NCBI GenBank assembly: GCA_017619755.1
Contig: JAFZRU010000017.1
Span: forward strand, 62,001 to 126,000
Direction: 5' to 3'
From: Prevotella sp.
Lineage (GTDB): Bacteria > Bacteroidota > Bacteroidia > Bacteroidales > Bacteroidaceae
Length of the DNA stretch: 64,000 nucleotides
Numbering within the stretch: position 1 is the stretch's first letter; each line of letters opens with the position of its first letter. Shown piece after piece: positions 36,206 to 43,933 of the stretch. The translations under genes and the position numbers were made by a program. The notes beneath the pieces are model-generated. The model made no database searches. It was not told the DNA's origin and saw only the letters and a list, made by a program, of their open reading frames with translations.

Positions 36206-37459
36206 TCAAATACCCAAACTGTCTAAGGCTTCGAGCAGGGCTTGTGGGCGGTTGGTCTCTATGCGTACCGACTTCTTGCATCCCGCATTTTCCCCGGCAA
36301 GCACGTCGCGCTCGCTGTCGCCTATCATATAGGATGCACTTAGGTCGATGTTCCAGTCGCGGGCGGCTTGCAGCAGCATGCCGGGGGCGGGCTTGCGGCA
36401 ATCGCATTTGATTTTATACTCTTTCCGCTCCTCGGGGTAGCCTCCGTCGGGGTGGTGGGGGCAGTAATAGATGGCGTTGACGTAGGCGTGCTCCTTGCCC
36501 AACATGGTCTCCAAGGTGGCGTGGATGTGTTCCAACTCTTCGATGCTGCACAGGTTGCGGGCGATGACGGGCTGGTTGGTGATAATGATGGCGAGGTAGT
36601 CGCTGCCATTGATGCGGCGTATGGCCTCGGTGGCACCCTCCACCAACTCCAACTGCTCTGGTTTGTGTAGCAGGTGCACCTCTTTGGTGATGACACCGTC
36701 GCGGTCGAGGAACACGGCGGGGCGGGGATGTCGTTTGTTGCGCCGCGCCACCGTGCCTTGGCGCATGTCGCGGCACACGGCATCGTAACGGTCGGGTGTT
36801 CCCATGTCCTTGATGTATTCGAACGACACGTATCCGTAGAGGCGCAGCCCCTCATGGAGGCATCTCGGCAGGATGTCTTTCTCTATGTGGCTCTTCACGC
36901 CGGTCTCAATGCGTTGCAACACTTTGGGACTGAGAATGAAGAGCGATGCGTTGACCATGTTGCGGCACACCAGGTTTTCTGGATGTGGTTTCAGCAGGAA
37001 GCGGCGCACCTTTCCCTTTTCGTCGATGTCCACTACGTCGGAGTCATAAGGGTGGTCATTGGGGTGTACGAAGAGTGTTGCATCGGATTGTTTGAGGCGG
37101 TGGTAGTCGAGCATGGCATGCATGTCGATGTCCATGATGGTGTCGCCGTAAAAGACGAAGAAATCCTCATCTAATTGTTCACGTAGGCTTCCCAATGCTC
37201 CGGCAGTTCCCAAGGGTCGCTCCTCTTGGAAATATTCGATGTTTGCGCCCCACCGACTTCCGTCGCCGAAATATCGTCGGATGTGTTCGCCTAAATGTCC
37301 GATGATGAAAATGAACTCCTTGAAGCCCTGTCGCAGGGCAAGTGTCAACTCATATTCGATGATGGGCTTGCCCTCCACCGGGATCATCGCCTTGGGAATC
37401 TCGCTGTTGACTGATGCGATGCGTGTGCCTTTTCCTCCTGCAATGATGACTACTTTCAT
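36206..37459 (-). CDS. Fused D-glycero-D-manno-heptose-1-P guanylyltransferase and heptose bisphosphate phosphatase
   Basis: A 417-aa bifunctional protein. Residues 1-230 are a sugar nucleotidyltransferase (IIAGGKGTRI, then FYGDTIMDID), HddC-like. Residues 247-400 are a GmhB-type HAD-IIIA phosphatase with FLDRDGV (Asp252 and Asp254) and Cys/His zinc ligands (YYCPHHPDGG, KCDCRKPAPG). In the GDP-heptose pathway these would be the last two steps, so the fusion joins consecutive reactions. It overlaps gmhA by 4 nt and is the last gene of the glycan operon. Confidence 0.88.
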   Translation of the reverse strand: MKVVIIAGGKGTRIASVNSEIPKAMIPVEGKPIIEYELTLALRQGFKEFIFIIGHLGEHIRRYFGDGSRWGANIEYFQEERPLGTAGALGSLREQLDEDFFVFYGDTIMDIDMHAMLDYHRLKQSDATLFVHPNDHPYDSDVVDIDEKGKVRRFLLKPHPENLVCRNMVNASLFILSPKVLQRIETGVKSHIEKDILPRCLHEGLRLYGYVSFEYIKDMGTPDRYDAVCRDMRQGTVARRNKRHPRPAVFLDRDGVITKEVHLLHKPEQLELVEGATEAIRRINGSDYLAIIITNQPVIARNLCSIEELEHIHATLETMLGKEHAYVNAIYYCPHHPDGGYPEERKEYKIKCDCRKPAPGMLLQAARDWNIDLSASYMIGDSERDVLAGENAGCKKSVRIETNRPQALLEALDSLGI

Positions 37460-38058
37460 GGCTTCTTGTTCTTATATTCTTCGGCGAAGAGGTTTTCCTC
37501 CACGATGCAGCAGATGATGTGCCCGATGAGTGTCTGGCATTCCTGGATGCGTGGGGTGGAGGTGCTTGGGATTTTCACCACGATGTCCCAGTCGTCCATT
37601 TGGCAGGGATGGGCTCCTACCAAGGCCACTGCCGTGACCCCCAACTGCCGGCACATGGGCAGGCTCTCCACCAGGTTGCGGGAGTTGCCGGAAGTGGAGA
37701 TGCCGATGAATACGTCTCCCTTGACGGCGTTGGCTTGCAGTTGCCTTGAGAAGACTTTCTCATAGCCGTAGTCGTTGGCGATGGCGGTGATGATGGATGT
37801 GTCTGTGGTTAATGCGATGGAGGGGATGGCGGGTCGGTCAAAATAGAACTTGCTCACCATCTCTCCTGCCATGTGCTGCGCGTCGGCCGCGCTGCCTCCG
37901 TTGCCGGCCCATATTACTTTGTTGCCTCTGCGGTAGGCTTCGGTACAAGCGTCGGCGATGCGGGCGATGGTGTCCATGGCCGCCGGGTCGTTCAAGAGCA
38001 CGCTTTTCACGCGCACCGACTCCGCGATATGCTGTCGGGTAATCTCGATGCTTCTCAT
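37456..38058 (-). CDS. gmhA: Sedoheptulose-7-phosphate isomerase
   Basis: A 200-aa SIS-domain protein: WAGNGGSAADAQHMAGE, then GISTSGNSRN, and a C-terminal QECQTLIGHIICCIVEE with the metal-site His, all typical of GmhA. It makes D-glycero-D-manno-heptose 7-phosphate. The start at 38058 (MRSIEI) gives a normal length and overlaps the hddA stop by 4 nt; a longer frame to 38331 is just the reading frame running back inside hddA. Confidence 0.93.
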   Translation of the reverse strand: MRSIEITRQHIAESVRVKSVLLNDPAAMDTIARIADACTEAYRRGNKVIWAGNGGSAADAQHMAGEMVSKFYFDRPAIPSIALTTDTSIITAIANDYGYEKVFSRQLQANAVKGDVFIGISTSGNSRNLVESLPMCRQLGVTAVALVGAHPCQMDDWDIVVKIPSTSTPRIQECQTLIGHIICCIVEENLFAEEYKNKKP

Positions 38059-39110
38059 TTCTTGAAACTTGCTACTTTGTCTGTGGGGAATATTTTCCAA
38101 CCGTGGGCCCCGCTGTCGGTGAAATTGAAGGGCATGGTGAAGCCGCTGAGAGCGGACAAGGCAGTGGCCACGGCTTGCTTGCGTGTGGGTGGAACGATGA
38201 AGATGATGAAACCTCCACCACCGGCTCCCGACACCTTGCCGGCTTTCGCTCCGGCTGACATGGCCACGTCCATCGCTTCCTGGATGACGGGGTTGGTGAT
38301 GTGTGTGGCCATCTTCTTCTTGTTTTCCCATCCCTCACGGAGGATGGAGGCCAGCGTGTCGATGTCGCCGCGAAGGAGGGCGTGTTTCGTGTCGATGGCG
38401 CTTTGCTTGATCTTGTGCATCGCCTCTACAGCCGGGGTGTCGCCTTTACGTGTGTTGCGCATCTGCTCCTCGATGATGGCAGCCGACTCACGCGACCTGC
38501 CAGTGAAATAGAGGAGCATTGATGCTTCCAGTTCATCGACAATCCACCTCTTGATTTTCAAGGGGTTGACGATGACGATGTCATCGCGGTGGAACTCGAT
38601 GTAGTTGAAGCCGCCGAAAGTGGCGGCAAATTGGTCTTGCTTTCCACCGCTCAGTTGCAGGTCCTTGCGCTCTATCTCGTAGGCCAGCATGGCCACGTCG
38701 TAGTCGCCGAGGGGCAGGCTGAGCCACTCCACGAATGCCTTGATGATGCACACCACCATGGTGGACGAGGTGCCTAAGCCTGAACCGGCGGGGGCGTCGC
38801 TGTAAGTGGTGATGTCAAACGACAATGGCTCCAGGTCGTAGTCACGTACGATCCTGTTGTAAACGCCTTTCACCAAGATGGCTTTGCCGTCGATTTCCAA
38901 GTGTGTGGTGGAGGGGTGTCTCTCTTCCACCCCGGTGTCATAGGAGTGGATGGTGATGTGTTGGTCGTCTGTCTCCTCGATGGTGCAGTAGGCGTGGAGG
39001 TTGATGGTGGCGTTGAGCACCAACCCTCCGTAAAGGTCGCTGTAGGGCGACACGTCGGAGCCTCCGCCGGCCAGCCCTAACCGTAGGGGGGCTTTGCTTC
39101 TGATGGTCAT
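38055..39110 (-). CDS. hddA: D-glycero-D-manno-heptose 7-phosphate kinase (GHMP family)
   Basis: A 351-aa GHMP kinase. The N-terminal motif is KAPLRLGLAGGGSDV, the ATP loop is DAPAGSGLGTSSTM, and the C-terminal motif is GAKAGKVSGAGGGGF. The match to HddA, which forms heptose 1,7-bisphosphate for GDP-heptose, is supported by the neighbours gmhA and hddC-gmhB. The gap to the upstream glycosyltransferase gene is 109 nt. Confidence 0.9.
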   Translation of the reverse strand: MTIRSKAPLRLGLAGGGSDVSPYSDLYGGLVLNATINLHAYCTIEETDDQHITIHSYDTGVEERHPSTTHLEIDGKAILVKGVYNRIVRDYDLEPLSFDITTYSDAPAGSGLGTSSTMVVCIIKAFVEWLSLPLGDYDVAMLAYEIERKDLQLSGGKQDQFAATFGGFNYIEFHRDDIVIVNPLKIKRWIVDELEASMLLYFTGRSRESAAIIEEQMRNTRKGDTPAVEAMHKIKQSAIDTKHALLRGDIDTLASILREGWENKKKMATHITNPVIQEAMDVAMSAGAKAGKVSGAGGGGFIIFIVPPTRKQAVATALSALSGFTMPFNFTDSGAHGWKIFPTDKVASFKK

Positions 39111-39219
39111 GATTGGTTTTTATGCTTTTTAATAAAAACCATCATTTGGGTGATTTATTGCATCATGAATGTATGTTTTTCCATAAAAACACTTTGTATG
39201 TCGTCTTCTCATGTTTTCA

Positions 39220-40272
39220 CTATACGTTTCCCACCGCCTCCATGACAGCCTCCGCCGTCTTTTCCCACGAGTAGCGTTGGCAGCGAACGAAACCTTTCTC
39301 GCGTAGTTGGGGCTTGAGCGTCTCGCTGTGTTCCAGGTAGTGGCAGATGGTGTCGTGGATGTTCTTGGGGTCGGTGGGGGTGAAATAGAGTGCGGCGTCA
39401 CCACACACCTCGCGGATGACGGGGATGTCGGAGGCGATGACGGGGCAGCCGCAGGCCATCGCCTCCACGGGCGGGATGCCGAAACCTTCGTAGATGGATG
39501 GGAAGATGAAACACTCTGCCTGGTTGTAGAGGCGCAGCAGTTCGTCGTCGCTCACTCGTCCGAGCCATTTCACGTTGTCGTCCGCCACGGTGCCTTCTTT
39601 TCCGCCAAAGACGCGGTTGGCATTGCCGGCGATGTACAGTTTGCAATCGCTTATTCCTTGGAAAGCCTCCACCAAGCGGGCGAAATTCTTGCGAGGGTCA
39701 AGGGATGAGACGGCAAGAGCGAATCGTTCGGTCGGTGGTGGGAGGTTCGGCAGGGTAGTGAATTGTTGGGTGTCAGCGGCGGGGTAGGCCACGTGGATGT
39801 TTTCGCTTGGTACGAAAGGATAAAAGCGCCGGATTTCGCTCTTGGAGAACTCGCTCACGGTGATGATGCGTCGCGAAGTGCGGGCGGCCAAGGGGGTTGT
39901 CAACTTGTACCACCAGTAATAAGGCTTTGAAAACCATCGAGGGTTTTCTAAAAACGACAAGTCATGGATGGTCATCACCTTCTGCCGCACCAAGATGGAA
40001 CCTAAGCCGGTGAAACTGCACAACACGCTGTCTTTTTTGCCTCGTAGGTAGAAGGGCAGCACGCATTGCTCCCAGAAATGGGAGCTGCCGTGGCCGTAGT
40101 GTACCACGTGGAGGTCGCCGACATCATAGCTGTTGTCAATGGGGGTCTGCGGGCATACGATGGTGAACACTTGCCCCATGGCGGCCATGGCCTTGCAGGT
40201 GTTGTAGGCGAAGCGCTCCACGCCGGTCATTTTTCGAGTGAGGAAGCGCCCGTTGACATATAGATGTGGCAT
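39220..40272 (-). CDS. Glycosyltransferase family 4 (GT-B)
   Basis: A 350-aa GT4-type enzyme with FLTRKMTGVERFAYN at the N terminus and the E-x7-E motif as YEGFGIPPVEAMACGCPVI, followed by SDIPVIREVCGDAA. It transfers a sugar from a nucleotide donor with retention of configuration, on the cytoplasmic face of the inner membrane. Six nt separate it from the next upstream glycosyltransferase gene. Donor and acceptor unknown; GDP-heptose is a candidate because the heptose genes are in the operon. Confidence 0.87.
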   Translation of the reverse strand: MPHLYVNGRFLTRKMTGVERFAYNTCKAMAAMGQVFTIVCPQTPIDNSYDVGDLHVVHYGHGSSHFWEQCVLPFYLRGKKDSVLCSFTGLGSILVRQKVMTIHDLSFLENPRWFSKPYYWWYKLTTPLAARTSRRIITVSEFSKSEIRRFYPFVPSENIHVAYPAADTQQFTTLPNLPPPTERFALAVSSLDPRKNFARLVEAFQGISDCKLYIAGNANRVFGGKEGTVADDNVKWLGRVSDDELLRLYNQAECFIFPSIYEGFGIPPVEAMACGCPVIASDIPVIREVCGDAALYFTPTDPKNIHDTICHYLEHSETLKPQLREKGFVRCQRYSWEKTAEAVMEAVGNV

Positions 40273-40277
40273 TTCGT

Positions 40278-41402
40278 TCAGGTGTTTTGGGTGAAGGTGA
40301 TGAGACGGCGTATGATGTCCTGCCAGTCATATTCCGCCAATTGTTCTGGATTGACTTTTGGGCATTGCTCCAAGGTTTTCATGATGGCTCGCTCCCAGTT
40401 GTCCGGCTCATAGCCTTCCACGGTGGCGGCTCCGTCCTTTCCTTTGGCCACCTCCACCATGGCGGTGTTGTGTGCGGTGACGATGGGGCATCCGCAGAGG
40501 AGTGCCTCAAGCTGTGGCATGCCGAAACCCTCCATCTTGGCAGCAGAGACGAAGCAGTCGGCACTATGGTAGAGGTCGGCGAGTTCGTCGTTGGTGACGT
40601 ATCCGCAGAAGATGACGGCCTGGCGGGGGTAGCCTTCCCGACACACTATGTCCTTGAGTGTGGAGTTCTTCCACCCCTTACCTCCCACCACGACGAGTTG
40701 CAGGTGGTGGCGTTGGTGGAGTTGCGGCATCAACTGCAGCAGGAATTCCAAGTTCTTGCGTGGCTCCAATGAACCGACGAAGAGCAGGAAGCGTCCTTGT
40801 ATGCCGTGTTTGCTTCGTACTTTTGCCTTTTGTTCTTCGCTGTAGGGCTCGGGATGGTACAGGTGGCGGTCGGCGGCATCGCCCACCATCACTTCGTGGC
40901 TTTTGCGGTGGGGGAAATATTGGTCTATTTTCCCCTTGGTGTAGTGGGAGTTGGCCCATAGGTAGTCGGCTCTCCTCACCGCCGGCCCGAAGAAGACACT
41001 GGTGGCCAGTCGGTTGGTCCAGGCCATCGTCTCGCGCATCTCGATGTTCACCACATCATGCACGGTGACGAGTGTTTTCACCTTGGAGGGCAGCAGCCGT
41101 GGCAGGTGTGGAACAGGTGTGTAATAGAGGTCGATGTCCCACTTCCGGCAAAGACGTGGCACGAGGGCTTGCAGGGCGAAGATGTTGGGCAGCTTCCTTG
41201 GCAGTTTTTTAGAATAGTCGTGCAGGTGTATGTTGGGGGTGAGCGGGCCGGTTTCCACGGAAGGGTCCTTCCCCTTGGGCAGCAGCACGTGGAAGGTGTC
41301 TTCTGGTCGCTGTCTCGCCCATTCGGTCAGTGCACAAGTGAGGAAGGTGGTGATGCCGGCGGCGTTTCTCGACCACACTCGTCCGTCAATCAGTATGTTC
41401 AT
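40278..41402 (-). CDS. Glycosyltransferase family 4 (GT-B)
   Basis: A 374-aa GT4 enzyme starting MNILIDGRVWSRNAAGITTF. FVGSLEPRKN and MEGFGMPQLEALLCGCPIV are the sugar-nucleotide site. The start at 41402 is preferred: the extension to 41543 overlaps the upstream GT2 gene and is Pro/His-rich out-of-frame sequence. Together with its neighbour it probably adds two successive residues of the repeat unit or oligosaccharide. Confidence 0.87.
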   Translation of the reverse strand: MNILIDGRVWSRNAAGITTFLTCALTEWARQRPEDTFHVLLPKGKDPSVETGPLTPNIHLHDYSKKLPRKLPNIFALQALVPRLCRKWDIDLYYTPVPHLPRLLPSKVKTLVTVHDVVNIEMRETMAWTNRLATSVFFGPAVRRADYLWANSHYTKGKIDQYFPHRKSHEVMVGDAADRHLYHPEPYSEEQKAKVRSKHGIQGRFLLFVGSLEPRKNLEFLLQLMPQLHQRHHLQLVVVGGKGWKNSTLKDIVCREGYPRQAVIFCGYVTNDELADLYHSADCFVSAAKMEGFGMPQLEALLCGCPIVTAHNTAMVEVAKGKDGAATVEGYEPDNWERAIMKTLEQCPKVNPEQLAEYDWQDIIRRLITFTQNT

Positions 41403-41416
41403 ATTCTTGTCTCTTT

Positions 41417-42325
41417 TTATATGCCGGTTGTTGTGAATAGTTCCTTGGCCACCCGCCATTTGTCGCTCATCGTCACGTGTGGGTTGAGCCACATCGTTTG
41501 CCGGAGGATGGGATGCCCAATGCGGTAGAGAATGTATTTCCACCGTGGGCGTGTGAGTTTGAAATAGATGTACTCGCTCTTCTGCTGTCTGAGGCAGTCG
41601 CGTAGGAACTTGGAACTTTTCCCATCCTTGCCGCCCTCGCCTTCAAGATGCACGATGCGCGGGCCTCTCAGGAGGATGCTCGGGTAGCCGTGTTGCTGGA
41701 AGCGGTGTTGCATCTCGCTCTCCTCGAAATACATGAAGAAAGCGGGGTGGAAGGCTCCACATTCGTCGAGCACCTGACGGGCGACGAAGAGGTCGGCGCC
41801 GGTGACGTAGTCCACCGGCATCCACGTGTCGGGCAAGGTGGGGGAGACTTCGTGGTGGAGGTGCAGGGCTTTGCGCAAGGGGGTGAGGAGGAGTTTGGTG
41901 AAATCGTCGCGCATGTGCGGGAACTTGCCGTAAGAGTGGATGGCGTTGCCTTGCCTGTCTTCGAGAATGGCGCCGATGGATCCTGTGCGCTCTTGGCGGT
42001 TTTCCGCGAAGTCAAGGAACATTTTGACAGCGTTGTTGAGCAGCAGCGTGTCGGAGTTGAGGAAGAAGATGTATCTCCCCCTTGCCACTTCCAACCCTCG
42101 ATTGTTGGCCTTGCCGAAGCCGAGGTTCTCGCCGGTGGGGATGTATTTAATCCTTGGGTCGCCGGTTAGAGCCTCCGCCGAGCCGTCGGTGGAGCCGTTG
42201 TCCACCACGATGACCTCGTAGCTCACGCCTTGGGTGTGAGCCTCGATGCTGTCGAGGCATGGCTTCAGCACGTGGAGCGTGTTGTAGTTGACGATGATGA
42301 TGGAGACGTCTGTCACTTGTTCCAT
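41417..42325 (-). CDS. Glycosyltransferase family 2, rhamnosyltransferase-like
   Basis: A 302-aa GT-A enzyme: DVSIIIVNYNTLHVLKPC at the start, VVDNGSTDGS, and FLNSDTLLLN as the DxD region. FMYFEESEMQHRF toward the end resembles WbbL-type rhamnosyltransferases. It overlaps the flippase stop by 13 nt. The family often uses dTDP-rhamnose, and rfbA lies elsewhere in the window, but this is only a hint. Confidence 0.87.
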   Translation of the reverse strand: MEQVTDVSIIIVNYNTLHVLKPCLDSIEAHTQGVSYEVIVVDNGSTDGSAEALTGDPRIKYIPTGENLGFGKANNRGLEVARGRYIFFLNSDTLLLNNAVKMFLDFAENRQERTGSIGAILEDRQGNAIHSYGKFPHMRDDFTKLLLTPLRKALHLHHEVSPTLPDTWMPVDYVTGADLFVARQVLDECGAFHPAFFMYFEESEMQHRFQQHGYPSILLRGPRIVHLEGEGGKDGKSSKFLRDCLRQQKSEYIYFKLTRPRWKYILYRIGHPILRQTMWLNPHVTMSDKWRVAKELFTTTGI

Positions 42326-43647
42326 ATCCCTTTGGCTTTACCGGTGATGAGTTTGTGGAATTGCATGCGGTTGGCTACCAACCCGGGGAGGTTGACCATA
42401 CACATCACGGCGAGGAAGCCGGTGATGTTGCCGGTGAGGCGTGCGGCGAGCCATGCCAAGGGGATGAATGCCACTGCGGCGGCGGTGGTGAACACCAGTT
42501 GCAGCCACAGTTTGCCGATGCCGTTGATGAAATAACTGTATCGCATGCTATAGATGAGGATGAAGATGTAGGCGGCCATGGCGATGGTCAGGCTGCGCTC
42601 CACGTGGAGGCCGGGCACCCACTTGGCATATACCGGCTCTGCCACGAGTACCATGATCGTCATGGCGGCGAGGATGGCGAGTGTCATGATGTTGAGGCGT
42701 CGCGTGGCGCGACGGATCCACTCCATGTCGCCGCGCTCCCATGCGTCGGTGGTGGCGTTCCAGTAGGGCATGCACACGACGGTGAAGGCCACGAGCATGA
42801 TGCTGAAATAGCGGTAGGCCACCTGGTAGGGTGTCACCATGGCGGGGGTGAAGAGGTGGGAGATGAGGATGTTGGCCGACATGAAGAGGATGATGCTCGA
42901 CATCTGCATGATGAAGAATTTCACGCCCATGGTCATCACCGCCTTGGCTTGCGCGAGGGTGGCTAAGCGCAAGCTGGGTCGCAGTTGCGGGTATCGGTGG
43001 AAGAAGGTCCAGGGATATGCAAGCAGATATACGGCGAGTGGTGAGGCGGTGGCGGCGAGGGCCACGTGCAAGAGGGAATGACTGCCGAAGCGCCAGACGA
43101 GCCAGGTGGCGGCGAGTGCGAGTGTCTGTCCTCCAGCCACGAGGAGGTTGCTCACGGCGGGCAGTTGGAGGCCCATGTAGAAATTGCCGATGAGTTTGAG
43201 GATGAAAGTGGTGCACACCAAGACGATGGTGAGCACCAGCACTTGGTCGAGGCCTTCCACTCGCTGTGGCACGACATTGAGCAACCCGTAGGTGTCGGTG
43301 CACAACACGAGAAGTGTGAGCAGGACCATGGTGGGCAGCATGATGGCGGTGAGCATGGCGAAAGCGGATGAGACGAGCGAGCGGGCACCCTCGGTGTCGC
43401 CATGTGCCAAACGTGCGGCCAACTGGTTGCGAAGGCCGTTTCCCAAGCCGATGTCCATGTTCTCTATCCACATCAACATGCTGCTGATGGTGAGCCACAC
43501 GCCGTTCTTGTATTCGCCAAGGCAGTTGAGCGTGAGTGGCACCATCAGCAGCACGATGATGGCCGACCATCCCTTGATGAGGAATGAGCCGAGGATGTTC
43601 TTGCGCAGCAGGATTGTGCGCTGTTCGCCGGAGGTAGTGCTTGCCAT
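42313..43647 (-). CDS. Wzx-like oligosaccharide flippase
   Basis: A 444-aa integral membrane protein with about 12 transmembrane segments, of the MOP/polysaccharide-synthase superfamily (N-terminal LLRKNILGSFLIKGWSAIIVL, then MWIENMDIGLGNGLRNQLA). It would move an undecaprenyl-linked glycan across the inner membrane. First gene of the glycan operon. No Wzy polymerase is visible, so the product may be a short oligosaccharide, for example for protein O-glycosylation. Confidence 0.85.
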   Translation of the reverse strand: MASTTSGEQRTILLRKNILGSFLIKGWSAIIVLLMVPLTLNCLGEYKNGVWLTISSMLMWIENMDIGLGNGLRNQLAARLAHGDTEGARSLVSSAFAMLTAIMLPTMVLLTLLVLCTDTYGLLNVVPQRVEGLDQVLVLTIVLVCTTFILKLIGNFYMGLQLPAVSNLLVAGGQTLALAATWLVWRFGSHSLLHVALAATASPLAVYLLAYPWTFFHRYPQLRPSLRLATLAQAKAVMTMGVKFFIMQMSSIILFMSANILISHLFTPAMVTPYQVAYRYFSIMLVAFTVVCMPYWNATTDAWERGDMEWIRRATRRLNIMTLAILAAMTIMVLVAEPVYAKWVPGLHVERSLTIAMAAYIFILIYSMRYSYFINGIGKLWLQLVFTTAAAVAFIPLAWLAARLTGNITGFLAVMCMVNLPGLVANRMQFHKLITGKAKGIWNK

Positions 43648-43873
43648 GTCTTTGTTTTCCGGGCGTGAGTGCTTTTGGCTACGCCGAAGGTATTATATTA
43701 TTTGAAACGTTATAAACACGTCTTTATTGTGTGCTAAGGCCGAGCTTGCATCATATAAGCACTCGTTTTTACGTTTTATGCTGGATAAAAAAGTCTGAGA
43801 AACTCAAATACCCAGCATCACCTGTCTCTTGAGCTCTCAGACCTATATTTCAAAATTCTCTAATTTTTCAATT

Positions 43874-43933
43874 TTAATCTTTCATCTTTAATCTTTAATT
43901 TTTAATCTTTAATTTTTAATCTTTAATTTTTTA
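43874..43933. repeat. Short tandem repeat (14-bp TTTAATCTTTAATT type)
   Basis: Three to four copies of a 14-bp A/T unit run up to and slightly into the 3' end of the amylase gene (stop codon at 43923-43925). A slippage-prone tract. Confidence 0.7.

Noticed and set aside
38059-38331. Long N-terminal extension of gmhA
   Set aside because: It runs through hddA in another frame with His/Arg/Ser-rich sequence; the isomerase is complete from 38058.
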